Below, in pieces: positions 43,233-54,222 of a stretch of DNA of 64,000 nt. The position numbers and the translations under genes are program-made. The notes beneath the pieces were generated by a model that was given only the letters and a program-made list of their open reading frames with translations, had not been told where the DNA came from and searched no databases. The first letter of the stretch is position 1, and each line of letters begins with the position of its first letter. Source of the stretch: Corynespora cassiicola (taxonomy: Eukaryota; Ascomycota; Dothideomycetes; Pleosporales; Corynesporascaceae); NCBI GenBank assembly GCA_022059125.1, contig JAEUWY010000002.1, positions 3,844,001 to 3,908,000 on the forward strand, read 5' to 3'.

Positions 43233-43948
43233 TCCTATCTCCAGACCGTTCGAAACAGTATCGATAGGCTCATATAGATTTACAAAGGCTCTCACAAATC
43301 TTGGCCATTTCTTGGTGCACAGGCTCTTATATTCATCTTTATAGAATTCTTACGCTTCCCGTTTGCCTCTGTTACACGTAGAGATGAGATGGTGGGGCTC
43401 TCTTATGATGACGGCGTCGGGTATGAGCATCGGATGTTGGCACCATCGGCTGTTGCACCCAATCAGGCTGTCGTCAGGAAAAGCAAAACGGAAAATATCT
43501 CGAGATAATTGGCCTGATCGTCACAACACGCGGCGAGTTCAAAGATCCGGCCCTAATGTGGGCCACAGTCCGGTATGTCATGGTGAGCGAAGCTTTTCGA
43601 AGCTTTCCGGCCCTGATTCTCCTCGGCCGAGTATTCATGCAAGACACCACGATACCATTGGCTTCGATCCCAAATCTCTCGTGAGCTCAGAATCATGTTC
43701 TCCACAGCGGAGCTTGGGATGTCACAAATTTTGAGAAAGTTCGTACGAATGCTGTCATAGAGCTCCAAGGTAACGAGATGCATGGAGCTCTGTGGATTCT
43801 CCTGGTATATCATCAAGCCATTTAACACATATATAAGTCATTCCACGGTATTGTTATCCAGAGTATCAGTTTCTCAGCACCCAACACTCTTCAAGGCTTC
43901 TTTATAAAATCACCAACTTCCAAGGTCTTTTCATTCAACCAAGTCAAG
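43233..43948. promoter_or_regulatory. Upstream region of the amidohydrolase gene
   Basis: About 715 bp. It includes an 11-bp tandem duplication CGAAGCTTTT/CGAAGCTTTC at about 43587-43606 and a TATA box (listed separately). No supported gene. Confidence 0.55.
43830..43837 (+). promoter_or_regulatory. TATA box of the amidohydrolase gene
   Basis: TATATAAG lies 112 bp upstream of the ATG at 43949, followed by a CT-rich leader with CTTCAAGG, a typical fungal regulated promoter arrangement. Confidence 0.6.
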
Positions 43949-45013
43949 ATGCTCGGGAAAATTGCGCTCGAAGAGGCCTATGAGATGGCTGGCAATGATG
44001 CCAAGTCCATGAACGAGGCAAAACTCTACATCCATCCGAATGATCGCGATCGCTATATGAGACAGATCTCTGACATCAACGACGAGCGTGTCCGTCTAGC
44101 GGATGCCCATGGTATCGGTTATACCATTGTGTCCCTGACAGTACCTGGAATCCAAGGCATTGCGGACAAGACCGAGGCTGAGAATAGAGCCACCGAGATC
44201 AATAACTGGGTCGCGGAAAAGATCAAGGCTCATCCAAAGAAGCTTGGTGCTTTCGCCTGCCTTTCTATGCACGATCCAATTCAGGCTGGCCAGGAACTAC
44301 GTCGCTGCGTCAAGGAACTTGGATTCCACGGCGCACTGGTCTGTAACTGGCAGCATTCCGGCCCCAATGGAGAAGAATATCTCTTCTACGACGGTCCAGA
44401 ATACGATGCTTTCTGGAAGGTCTGCCAAGACCTCGATGTCCCGCTGTACATCCACCCTTCTGCCCCTGCAGATGTCATCTATGACAAGCTTTACGCAAAA
44501 CGAAAGTTCCTTGTCGGGCCGCCCCTGTCTTTCGCCAACGCAGTCAGCCTGCACCTCATGGGAATGATTACGAATGGAGTGTTTGATCGAAACCCGAACC
44601 TGAAGATTATTGTGGGTCATCTGGGAGAGCATCTTCCATTTGACTTCTGGAGGATTAACCACTGGCTGGAGGATGTTGAGAGGCCATTAGCTCAAGAGCA
44701 AGGCTATCAAAACTTTGCAAAGCGTTCCATCTACGATTACTTCAAGAAGAATATCTGGGTTACCACCAGTGGACACTTCTCTACCCACACCCTGGAGTAC
44801 GTTGTTCGCGAGCTCGGCCCTGAGCGCGTGCTGTTCTCGGTCGACTACCCATATGAGACGATTGAAAACTGCTGCACATGGTGGGATGGAAAGGCAAAAG
44901 AGGTCATTGAGGCGGTCGGTGGGCTGGAAAACTACACGAAGATCGGGCGCGAGAACGCAAAACAGCTGCTCCGCTTGACTGATTATCATGACGCAGATGC
45001 GCCAGTCAACTAG
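43949..45013 (+). CDS. 2,3-dihydroxybenzoate decarboxylase-type amidohydrolase
   Basis: Metal-dependent non-oxidative decarboxylase family (ACMSD-like amidohydrolases; 2,3-dihydroxybenzoate and gamma-resorcylate decarboxylases). Single exon, 354 aa, with no signal peptide, so cytosolic. Expected metal and catalytic residues are in place: Glu8 in KIALEEAY, His169 in PLYIHPS, His224 in IVGHLGEHLPFDFWRI, and Asp299 in VLFSVDYPYE. Length and N-terminus match the fungal 2,3-dihydroxybenzoate decarboxylases. The related salicylate and orsellinate-type decarboxylases remain possible, so the exact aromatic acid is not certain. It is followed on the same strand, after 1.4 kb, by a secreted FAD oxidase, but I see no proof of a shared pathway. 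Confidence 0.88.
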   Translation: MLGKIALEEAYEMAGNDAKSMNEAKLYIHPNDRDRYMRQISDINDERVRLADAHGIGYTIVSLTVPGIQGIADKTEAENRATEINNWVAEKIKAHPKKLGAFACLSMHDPIQAGQELRRCVKELGFHGALVCNWQHSGPNGEEYLFYDGPEYDAFWKVCQDLDVPLYIHPSAPADVIYDKLYAKRKFLVGPPLSFANAVSLHLMGMITNGVFDRNPNLKIIVGHLGEHLPFDFWRINHWLEDVERPLAQEQGYQNFAKRSIYDYFKKNIWVTTSGHFSTHTLEYVVRELGPERVLFSVDYPYETIENCCTWWDGKAKEVIEAVGGLENYTKIGRENAKQLLRLTDYHDADAPVN

Positions 45014-46397
45014 TATTTGAACTACACATACTGTAAATATAGTCTGAAGCTTGGCCTAAATAGAAGATCCAATTCTAGATATGTTGTTCACGAAAGCATT
45101 GCGGGTGAAGTCTTTCTATTCGCCCTTTACCCTTTGTTTATGACCACGGTTCTGTCACTCAGGAAATACACTACCACAAAAATCACCTCCAGAGCTACTC
45201 GTCCTTTGGTTGGGATCGTTGAGCCTTGAAACCACGATTTGGCTTTGCTTCTTTGGCCACTCTCAACAGAAAACACCATTACGAACATGAAATCCAGAGC
45301 TATCGTTGCGGTTGAGTCGCCTCTGGAGTTCCAAGATCATCCGAAAGTATAGAAATTATATTTAGCAGTCCCGTGCATCAGTATATTAGACACAAAGAGA
45401 GAGGCGCCGGGCAGAGGCGCCGGGCCGTTCCGGGTCGAGCGGTCACTGCGAAAAGTGCCTACGCTGTTATCTGTGGAGTCGTTAATGGGGGATAATGAGG
45501 TTGCACATACTGTGTCGGTAATTATGCACCTGCAGGGGTCCAGTGTTCTCGTGGCGACTGACTCTCACGAGCAGATTTCGCTTCAGCAGTAAGCACGCCC
45601 GGCGCCACAGGAAGCGTAGCTTTTACGCCCCACATCAAATCCTCCGGCTGCTAATATCCCTTGAATACCTGCCAAACATCTCGAAAATTATCATGATTCG
45701 CCCCCTCCATTGCTTCTGATGTTCTGTCAAACCCCCGAGAGTTGGCTTTTTGTTCGGTTCCCATGAGGTCTAGCATGCTTGCTGCACATCGATCGACCAG
45801 GAATTCACGTCCCTAAATCCAGTCACACCGCTCTCGGCACTTACGATGGTCGTAATTCATTCGCCCATAACCCAGTAGCCCGACAATATCTCACCCGACA
45901 TCTGCAAAGTGTATTGTTTTGTGTCGATCGGCGTCAGCCTTACTGCCAATTTAGCCACGCCCACCCAGCCGACCGGATCGTGTCTAAGCGTTACAGGATT
46001 TCGGTGCATATACGATCCCGTATCAACTCATCACATTGGTTGTTCGAGGGCAGCATCAACGGAGTTCATTTGGATAATATTCTGTGTTCATCCAGGGAGG
46101 TTGCATCGGAATTTCTGGCTGTATCCTGACGCGCCCAGCCTCAAAACAGCTTCCCCTTTGGTTTCGGGGCTACAGGACGAGCTTGAAGAAATCAAAAGTT
46201 TGCGGTTGGCAATTTGAATCATCAGCATCTAGATGCTCAGCTGTGTATGGGAGAAATGCGGATGAGCGGAGCTGTAGGGAGTGCGCCTTGCCAACTACAT
46301 GCCAACTTCCTACAAAGCCTTCGCCATCTGCCATCAAATATGAGTAGGCGATAAACTCCTCTGAAAACCTTCACTTAGAAGGGTGATTGGCAGAATT
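45014..46397. other. 1.4-kb intergenic region
   Basis: No supported gene. Contains a 12-bp direct duplication GAGGCGCCGGGC at about 45402-45426. Short frames between 45.7 and 46.3 kb lack ATG starts or conserved motifs. Confidence 0.5.
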
Positions 46398-48483
46398 ATG
46401 TCTCTTTCCCGGACTTGCTTGGCTCTGGCGTACACTGCTTGTGCGGCCTTTGCGTACAATTTCCCATACGAGAGCATCCAGCTCGAAGATGCCGATGTCG
46501 CAAACAACTCCGACATTGCCTTTGGAAAATTTCCTACTGGAAATCTCCCGCAGTGCAAGACATTCCCAGGAGACCTCAATTGGCCCTCTGATGAGCGCTG
46601 GGATGCATTCAATGCAAGCCTAGCTGGAGCGCTCATTAGAGGGATCCCGCCTGCAGCAGCTTGCTATGAAGGGCCCTTTCAGAATGCAGCTCGATGTGAT
46701 CAAGTAAGACGTGGGCAGTCGAGTTCGATGTGGGCGTAAGTAAAAATTCGGCAATGTGATACAGCCTACTGACAGGATGTAGCAAAGAGGATCCCGTAAT
46801 TCCGTTCAGTCAATGGCAGCTCAATAGTAAGCTAATAAAAGGCTCTTAGATGGGAAAGTAAATCTAAAATTTTACAGATCCCTGCCCAGTTCCTCAAACT
46901 TCGACCCCGCAGTACACCTGCAACATCACGAGTTTCCCCGCTTACGTCGTCAATGCGTCTACGGCCAAGCATGTTCAACTGGCAGTCAACTTTGCTAGAA
47001 ATAACAACATTCGTCTGACCATCAAGTATGTCGTTGTTGGCATTTATCATATATTACTGACAATCATAGAAATACCGGGCATGATTTCCTGGGACGCAAC
47101 ACCGGTGGTGGTGCTCTCCAGGTCTGGGTACACCACCTCAAAGCCTTTGAATACCTCTCGTCGGCACAAATTGCTGAGTATAGCGGAAAGGCGGCTAGAG
47201 TGGGCGCTGCATTAGAGCAGCACGAGCTCCATGCATATATGAGACCGGCTAATATCACGGTTCTTGCCCCTGGATCAACCACTGTTGGCGCTTTTGGAGG
47301 GTTTATGCAAGGCGGCGGTTTCTCTACCATGTTGACATCTAGGCTTGGCCTGATGGCGGATCAGGTCCTCTCGCTCGAGGTTGTAACAGCCGATGGCAGG
47401 TTCGTCCATGCGGATCCTGAGGAGAATGAAGATATCTTCTGGGCGATTCGAGGAGGCGGGCCAAGTAAGTTGACCAGTCACGAACAAAGATATCTTATCT
47501 GATGTTTGAAAGGTAACTTTGGAATTGTCACATCTGCAGTAATCAAAGCCTACGACCCAATATCAATTACCACCACCGAGTTCAACTTTCAAACAAGTCC
47601 GGTCCAAGGGAATCCATCGAACAATATCCAGGTATCGTATGAAAACTTCTGGAAGGGAATTGACGCCTATTTTGCTCAACTAGTCCGTATAAACGATGCG
47701 AAAGGTACTGCATGGAACTACATCTACACCCAAGCCCCGACCACGTGGAATCCACAGCGCACCTTTTCTTTCGTCGGCCAGATCAACTTGAATGACGTTT
47801 CAGCATCTGAAGCAAAGAAGTTTGCGGAACCTCTCTTTGAAGAACTTAACGCCATTGGAATTAACCTAAAGAATCCAGAGCCCGCATTCTACGAAACGTT
47901 TCCTGATCAAGCCTTTCGGCCAAACGGACCCGGAGAGGGCGTAGGCAACGGACGCTTCGGTTCGCGACTCTTCCCGCGCTCCAATTTCGAAGACCCAGAA
48001 TCAGAAGAATTCGCCAAGACAATGAAATCCATTCGGAGCTTCGTCGAAGACGGTGGCTATACCTTTCATTCGGTAGACTACCATCCATCGCACGAGACTG
48101 CTGGGTACCCCGGCCGCAATTCTGCTGTAAACCCACATCTGCGCACGGCGATCATGCATGCAACTGGATTCGACACGGCGTCTTACGGCCCCGAGACTAC
48201 GCCGCAGCAACGCATCGCCTCGCATGCCCGCCTGAATGAGTATGTGCAAAAGTGGCGGGATGCGAGCCCGGGATCAGGGGCGTATATGAATGAAGCGGAT
48301 ACTGCTGAGCCGAACTTTCAGGAGAGCATGTATGGGAATAACTATGCAAGACTTCTTGAGATTAAAAAGGAAATTGACCCATGGGGAGTTTTTTACGCAG
48401 TCACGGCTGTTGGAAGCGATGCATGGAAAGTCGAGGCAAATAGTGGCATGCCAACACAACAAGGAAGACTTTGTAGAATATAG
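46398..48483 (+). CDS. Secreted FAD-linked oxidoreductase (BBE-like, isoamyl-alcohol-oxidase type)
   Basis: Exons 46398-46735, 46783-46826, 46878-47025, 47070-47464 and 47513-48483 give 631 aa, in frame throughout. A signal peptide (MSLSRTCLALAYTACAAFA) is followed by a Cys-containing N-terminal region. The FAD domain has FPAYVVNASTAKHVQLAVNFA, and NTGHDFLGRNTGGG with His181 as the expected covalent flavin attachment, then APGSTTVGAFGGFMQGGGFST. The second attachment cysteine of bicovalent BBE enzymes is absent (Phe/Met/Gln at that place), so single attachment is expected. The C-terminal BBE segment YGNNYARLLEIKKEIDPWGVF is intact. Substrates for such fungal oxidases range from alcohols and sugars to biosynthetic intermediates. 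Confidence 0.9.
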
Positions 48484-48504
48484 GCAGCTTAGCGAAGAGA
48501 AATC

Positions 48505-48775
48505 AATGTATTGAAGTAGTCAAAAACACATCTATTAAATAAACTTCCTCAAAAGAAACCACTGCATTAAAGTAGTCAAGAACACATTAACTAAAGAAGT
48601 GAATTTCATCAAAAGAAACCAACACATTGAAATAGCAAATAACGCAAAGCGAAGCTCAACAAGATAGATGCTGCTCAACAATCTTCTAATGCATTGAGAT
48701 AGCAAACAATAAAAACCAACTGCAGCGAAGCGAAGCCAAGCGAAATCCAACAAGAAAAATCCCACTCAACAATCA
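48505..48775. repeat. Degenerate ~65-bp tandem repeats next to the F-box gene 3' end
   Basis: About three and a half to four diverged units with the pattern ATTGAAGTAGTCAAAAACAC ... TCAAAAGAAACCA. Units start near 48510, 48567, 48629 and 48692, with later ones changing to ATTGAAATAGCAAATAAC and AAGCGAAGC-type sequence. The array runs to the last codons of the F-box gene, which is transcribed toward it. Confidence 0.65.
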
Positions 48776-49662
48776 TCCAACTCAAAAAGCACCCTCAACG
48801 TGTCGTGGAACTGAGCAACCCCCTGCTCAGTCCAATCCTCAATCTCTGAACATCTCCTGAGGGAAGATGAACAGCCCTTGATGAGGATCTCGAACAAGTC
48901 CTCGACCCTGATACCGTCGTGACGGATCATTTTGTAATGGTCGAGGCTCGTATCCTCCCCAAAAGTGCCATCGAGACTTGGCACGCATACACTGAGCTCT
49001 GTGCATGCTGGGTAGGTGATTTGCGCCTCCCTCCACGAAGACGCTTCGGGCTGGTCCCTCATGAGGGGTACCAGCTGGCTGATGGTGTCTTTGAACCACC
49101 CGAGACCAATGTCTCTTCGGGCGGCCCAAGAGTCGCACGGATAGATGATCAAATGATCACCATATCCGGTGAAGAAAAGCGACTCGCCTGCTGGACCCTG
49201 AAGAACTGGGTGCAGGCATTCGGTGCGGATGTCATTGACTTTCCGCAAATCGCGAGCTCGAATTGTCTCGACGATTTGATCCGAGGCATATTGGCCAAGG
49301 AAATTGTTGATGAAGACGGCTTGTGAATTGACTGAGCCGTATTGACTGGCGTCTTTGGCCAGGGTGCGTCGCAGTGCGAGCCACATGTCTTTTGCCTTGG
49401 CGTTTGTGAGGCCGAAGGTCTTTTCGAAATATGTGATCGAGCCTTCTTGCTGTTCGAAAAGCTCGTCGGGAATGGCAGCTTTGGCCAATCGAAGAAAGGC
49501 ATTTCGTTGCAGCCGAGGACTTTGCTCGATGCTGCTTCGCCAGTAGAAGGACACTCGCTGTGCTTTGCACAGGAGGTCTGATGGTGAAAGATGCTCGAGA
49601 ATCATCTCGAGGATCTCGGGGATGAAGAGAGCAGAGGGTGGGCTGTTATTGAAGCATTCCAT
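48766..49662 (-). CDS. F-box protein
   Basis: Probable substrate receptor of an SCF ubiquitin ligase. Single exon, 298 aa. The F-box is at residues 12-55 (LFIPEILEMILEHLSPSDLLCKAQRV, then WRSSIEQSPRLQRNAFL). The remainder has no recognisable repeat (no LRR or WD40); it contains a Trp/Asp-rich middle and an acidic C-terminus ending FELDDC. F-box genes of this short type form large variable families in filamentous fungi. The gene is bordered by repeats on both sides: a tandem array at its 3' end and a triplicated TATA module upstream. Confidence 0.85.
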   Translation of the reverse strand: MECFNNSPPSALFIPEILEMILEHLSPSDLLCKAQRVSFYWRSSIEQSPRLQRNAFLRLAKAAIPDELFEQQEGSITYFEKTFGLTNAKAKDMWLALRRTLAKDASQYGSVNSQAVFINNFLGQYASDQIVETIRARDLRKVNDIRTECLHPVLQGPAGESLFFTGYGDHLIIYPCDSWAARRDIGLGWFKDTISQLVPLMRDQPEASSWREAQITYPACTELSVCVPSLDGTFGEDTSLDHYKMIRHDGIRVEDLFEILIKGCSSSLRRCSEIEDWTEQGVAQFHDTLRVLFELDDC

Positions 49663-49782
49663 TTTGATGATGATTTGTGATGATGGTGATGGTAGTTATG
49701 GAATTTTTTGGCTTCTTTGGGTGGCACGAGCTTTTGCTTTGCTCTCTGCTTTCTGAAGAGAAAAAGGAGGGGGGGACGCCCT

Positions 49783-49791
49783 CCTTATATG
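49783..49791 (-). promoter_or_regulatory. TATA-like element, proximal copy (F-box gene)
   Basis: CATATAAGG on the minus strand, about 125 bp upstream of the F-box ATG at 49662, the best placed of three copies to act as its core promoter. It is followed by a short GGAGGG/CCCTCC inverted repeat. Confidence 0.5.
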
Positions 49792-49934
49792 TTTGATGCC
49801 AAGAGACTAATGGTCTCTGTACCAAATTCGTAGTTGTGGAATTGGTTGGCTTGTAGAATCTGTTGGCTTCTTCAGGTAGCACGAGCTTTTGCGTTGCTCT
49901 CTGCTTTCTGAAGAAAAAAGGGGGGGGACGCCCT

Positions 49935-49943
49935 CCTTATATG
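49935..49943 (-). promoter_or_regulatory. TATA-like element, middle copy
   Basis: Same CATATAAGG sequence in the second module, about 275 bp upstream of the F-box ATG. Could be an alternative transcription start or an unused duplicate. Confidence 0.4.
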
Positions 49944-50139
49944 TTTGATGCCAAGAGACTAATGGTCTCTGTACCAAGTTCGTAGTTGTAGAACCGGTTG
50001 AACTGTAGAATAGGTTGAACTGTAGAATTGGTTGACTTGTGGAGTCTGTTGGCTTGTGGAGTCTGTTGGCTTCTTCGGTTGGTACGAGCTTTGCTTTGTT
50101 CTCTGCTCTCTGAAGAGAAAAAGGAGGGGGGGACGACCT

Positions 50140-50148
50140 CCTTATATG
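50140..50148 (-). promoter_or_regulatory. TATA-like element, distal copy
   Basis: Same CATATAAGG sequence in the third and most diverged module, about 480 bp upstream of the F-box ATG. Confidence 0.35.
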
Positions 50149-50195
50149 TTTGATGCCAAGAAACTAAGCGTCTCTGTACCAAGTTCATTCTCTGT

Positions 50196-50574
50196 CCAGA
50201 TCTTTCTAATGTTCTTTTAATAACTCATTTGTTGGATTCTATAAGCTGCCGGACAAATACTCACCAAATTTGCCATGTTCCTCATCATCTATTGTGAATA
50301 CAGCAAGCTGACCCTGTACATGAATGACCTCGACGTTTTAAAGTGAAGAAAACAACCATCACACACAGGTCCCTTGAGACAGTACTCTATAGTCGATACG
50401 ATCGACTATCACACAGATGAGTCCACATGAACGAAGTACTTTTTGATGGAGACACATGGCTGCCCATGATCAAAGTACATTGTTATGGATACAGGTAATG
50501 ATCGTACGAGCGAGTGACTTGAGTATAGTGCCTTATGGAGACTACAAATATCTTTGCACGGCCGACTGTATCCA
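50196..50574. other. Intergenic region
   Basis: About 380 bp between the repeat modules and the PSMD5-like gene stop. No supported gene. A palindrome TCGATACGATCGA occurs near 50392-50404. Confidence 0.5.
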
Positions 50575-52548
50575 TTACAGTTCCAAAGTTCCGATGCGAC
50601 TCCCAGCACCGCCCCCAACGCCCCACGGCCCCTCTGAGATTCTTCTCCTGACCATACCAATCACGTCCTGCCTCCCCCCGTCCTTCTCTAGTCGCTGGCA
50701 CAACGCCTTCAGCACATCGAACTTGGCCATGGCCACCTGATAAGCCGCATTCTCAGCGTCTCCCCGCCCGCCCACCAAATTCGAGAAGCTAGTTGCGGGC
50801 TTTAAAAGCGACGGGAGTATCCCACCACTTATACTTGGATCGAGTATCAAATCAATACCAGAGTTTGGGAAGTTTTGGATGCGGGCATATGTCGGGTCGT
50901 TTTCGGTGATGAGGTCCGTAATTGGCGCAGATGACCAGTTCGAGGTAATTAGGGCACGGATCAATGTTAGTGCAGCCAGGGCATTGTCCTTCATCGCGAT
51001 AGTCTCCGCATGCGTTACAATGTCGGAGAACATGGTGGGCTTCTTGGTATAATAGAGCGAGGCCAAGAGACGAGCAAGGGAAGCCTCAGTCTCGTCTCGC
51101 CTGGCGTCGCTGCCGACCGTTTCCACTTGAGGGAAGGTTATTTCGGCCTGTTGAGGGTCAGCACACAATGATGCTCAAAGATCGAGTGGGAGAAAAGCCA
51201 ACCTTGGCAGGGCCGTGAAACACTGCTGCGAGGGTCTTCAGAGCATCCGCATTCGTCCTCGTGATTGGCACGTCTAAGACGACGCAGTCATCCCAGGCTA
51301 AGCCTGCAGATCGACGAGGAATAAGAGTGGCTCGGGGCATCGAGGCAAGCACACTTAGGTCGTTGGGTTCGCATTTCTGAATGTTGCGATGCACGTAGTT
51401 GCGAATGCTTTGTAGCTCTACACTGTTCTCAAAGTTCTCGGGATATGTGACGGCGTATTCGCTGATATAGTGGGCGGTACGATTGCCCAAGAAGGATTGC
51501 TCGATCCCTGGGCTTTCGGATGTATGGAACTCGATAATCTGCTTGTGGATACCCTGATCTTTGACAAAGTCTAATGACAGGCTGGAGTCGTAGTGTCTGC
51601 CAGATGGTGAGCTCATGAAGATCCCAGGATTGGGATAATCTGGACGTACGTCAGGTGAGGCTTCGTCTTGACTTTTGTGATGAGTTCACTGAAGAAGTTG
51701 ATAAGAGTCATGTGCATCAGTATGTCATCATCAGTGTCGACCATTTTCAGCGAAGCATAATGAAGCAAGCCCTGTCCATCTACGAGGCCCACTTCTCGCT
51801 CTATGTCAGAATCATGAGGAGTAACAATGGTGTTCCAGTCCATGGCGCCTACGCGCGGTAGCCATTCAAGCAGCCTGGCCTGAGAGATGGTCTTGTCTCG
51901 TTTGGATAGGAGGGGCACCACCGAGCCGGAGAGCTTCTTGAGGCAGGTAAAATGGTAGTACAAGGCGTTTATGTCGCTGTCATTGAACAGCCGCTTCCAT
52001 ATCGGGCCAGTCCCGTATGTATGCAATGGGGCCTCTCCTGGCACAGCGACTGGCTCGTTCTTGGAGGCGTGTAGCAATGCAATGAGCAAATCAGCGGCTT
52101 GGGTGGCCACACCCGTGTCTTGAGTGCATAGCCAAAGGCGCACAATGGCCAGCATGACGGTAGGTCTGTTGGCAAGCGACTGTGCATCTGTGCTGCTCGT
52201 GGCCGCCTTCTCTAGTAATGACAGAATCAGGCCATGAAAAGGCGTGGCCTGGAGATCAAGGCCAATCTCAAATTCAACGTCTTTAATGTCCTCAAAACGG
52301 TAGGGGGCGGCCAGCTTGACGATGAAGTGGGTAAGCGGAGCAGGATCCTGCTGGAGTTTGGGGAGCAAGGCGGCCAGCTGCAAGAAGAGTGGCTGCGTAA
52401 CCTGCCATATCTGATTGCGGTACTCGGGCGTGGTGGTGAGCAACTCGCATCTCTCGAGCAGATCAGTGTCCAGGGGCGTAGAGGGGTCTTGATCGACCTT
52501 GTCCAGGTGAGCTGACAGTTCAGTCAATACAGCGGCTGGCCCTGCCAT
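50575..52548 (-). CDS. PSMD5/Hsm3-like proteasome assembly chaperone (tentative)
   Basis: Exons 52548-51650, 51596-51203 and 51147-50575 give 621 aa, in frame. The whole protein is alpha-helical with repeated hydrophobic heptad-like helices, as expected of an armadillo/HEAT-type solenoid, and has no signal peptide or membrane helix. The placement in the PSMD5/S5b/Hsm3 family rests on overall helical repeat character, the middle segment (LHYASLKMVDTDDDILMHMTLINFF) and the C-terminal segment ending MVRRRISEGPWG, which resembles the RTYLSEGPYY end of PSMD5. Hsm3/S5b helps assemble the proteasome base by binding Rpt1; fungal annotations often call it a mismatch-repair protein from the yeast mutant phenotype. 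Other solenoid proteins cannot be excluded. Confidence 0.65.
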
Positions 52549-53138
52549 GGTTGATGTTCTCCAGGCGGTGCCGTGGTATTACTCTACAAGTAGGCGAGAG
52601 GTTGTGTGCGTGGCGCTGTTGATTACCTAGTAGAAGAACCTTGGAAGCTTCTAGGCCGTCTCATGTGACTGCGCGTGAAAAGGAAGTTGGGTGGACGCGT
52701 TCGACGGCGGCATGCGGAAAGCGCCAGGCTGCCGTGACGTCAGGCCAGGTCCAAGATGGCAGTCACAACCGTCGAGGGGTTTTAAGCCGATGGAGGTGCT
52801 TTTATTACAGCTCCAGATTTGTCCAAAGATGCCAGAATTCCAGACGAAGGGCCAGTTTGGAGCGAGCGTGGCGGGAGTGCAGGGAGAGAGCTTGAGGCGG
52901 GCGCTAGGGCGGGGGCGGGGCGGTATAGCGGGCGGTGAGGATCGGCTCTGGTGCCCCACGCCCCGAAAAAAACGGCGGTAGGCCGAGCTACGGCTGCTGC
53001 ACCAGGCGCTCCAAATTTGTGACTCCACTCCATCAACACCACCGCCCAGCTCTCTCCAGACCATAGCGCTGATCACAAATCTCGCCAGCGACATCCTCCC
53101 CGGAACCGACCTGCTGCATTGAGCGCTTGCGATTCGCC
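52549..53138. promoter_or_regulatory. Divergent promoter of the PSMD5-like gene and RPC31
   Basis: 590 bp between two divergent starts. No supported gene. The RPC31 side (53030-53130) is pyrimidine-rich. Confidence 0.5.
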
Positions 53139-54222
53139 ATGTCTGGCCGCGGTGGACGAGGCGGACGCGGCGGCGCGCGTGGAGGCCGTGGAGGCGGATT
53201 CGCTCCTACGCGCCCTGGCACCGTCCAGATCGCTGGCATGGAGATGAACTGGGACTTGTCTGGCCTCGGGGAGCTGCAGAAGGGCCCTGCCCCGCGTTTT
53301 CCTGTTAGTATCACCCTCCCTCATTCCTCCATTCCCCTGTTCGCGGCGACGCGAGCGATGCGCGCAGGCTTTGTCGCGTCATCTTTTTCGCACTCGTCTC
53401 GCTGTCGCAAAGCTTGTCATCCTTTGCCCATGAATCGCTTCGTGTCGCCATGTCGCGAGCCCTTCCGCCAAATGCCACGCTTGGACGCAGCTCACTAAAA
53501 CACCCACAGACTGCACCCCCTCCACTTGCTCCTCCGCCCAATGAGCACGAGAGTGCCATCGTGCACCACCACCTGGTCGTGCGTGATCGTATCCACGAGG
53601 GCCCTTTCTACACTATCCTCAACGACGGCATGAAGAATGGCCTGAAGCGCAAGGCCAACGAGCCCGCCCCCACACAGACGGAGCTGTTCAATCCCTTTAC
53701 CGACAATCAGACCTTCTCCTCCAAGTATCTCAAGGTGCGACGCAGGATCCCGAAGCTGGACGAGCGTCCTTATGGTGAGTCGGCTGAACTGCGATGCCGA
53801 CGCTGGCATCGGCTGACACGGCTCTAGTCACGGACCTTTTCCCGCAGGAACTCCGCGCTGTCCTCGAGGGAACCACCAAAGCTGCTAATGGCGTGGATTC
53901 TGCCCCCAACAAGCGACGAAAAATGTTTTCCGTTTCCAAGATCTCCGCGGTATCTCAGATTGAGCGCATGATCAACGCAGAAGAAGGCCGCACACGCGAG
54001 CACGAGGCCCGTGCTGAGGACGACGACGAAGAACTCGATGAGGAAGAGGAAGAGGAAGAAGACGAGGAGAAACCAGATGCTGTCGACGAGGATGACAAGT
54101 GGTCCGCCGTTTCAACTGACTCGGAAGAATCCGACGACGACTACAATGCCGAGATGTACTTTGATAACGGCGAGGACGACGACATTGATGATGCGGATCC
54201 GTATGAGAACACCTACGAGTGA
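53139..54222 (+). CDS. RPC31: RNA polymerase III subunit Rpc31
   Basis: Part of the Rpc82-Rpc34-Rpc31 subcomplex needed for Pol III initiation. Exons 53139-53303, 53510-53774 and 53828-54222 give 274 aa. It starts MSGRGGRGGRGG (Gly-Arg repeats), then MNWDLSGLGELQKGPAPRFP, the Rpc31 N-terminal motif. Exon 2 carries YTILNDGMKNGLKRKA, FNPFTDNQTFSSKYLKVRRRIPKLDERPY, which is characteristic of the family. The third exon ends in the acidic tail with DDDYNAEMYFDNGEDDDIDD, also typical. The first intron is 206 nt, longer than most in the window. With BRF1 it is one of two Pol III genes here. Confidence 0.92.

Larger units (their letters stand above)
49710..50195 (-). repeat. Triplicated upstream module of the F-box gene
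   Basis: Three direct copies start at 49710, 49864 and 50068 (plus-strand order) and are each about 125-140 bp. Each contains, on the minus strand, a run TTGGTACAGAG, an AGAGAC-N5-GTCTCT inverted repeat (perfect in copies 1 and 2, degraded in copy 3), CATCAAACATATAAGG with a TATA-like core, a GGAGGG/CCCTCC hairpin, a TCTTCAGA-type box, and AGCTCGTGC. Between copies 2 and 3 are two sets of 15-18-bp sub-repeats (GTTGAACTGTAGAAT and TTGTGGAGTCTGTTGGC). Differences in homopolymer length show the copies have diverged. Confidence 0.85.

Noticed and set aside
45779..46347. Overlapping frames upstream of the FAD oxidase
   Set aside because: No ATG in good context, no family motif, and no splice pattern joining them.
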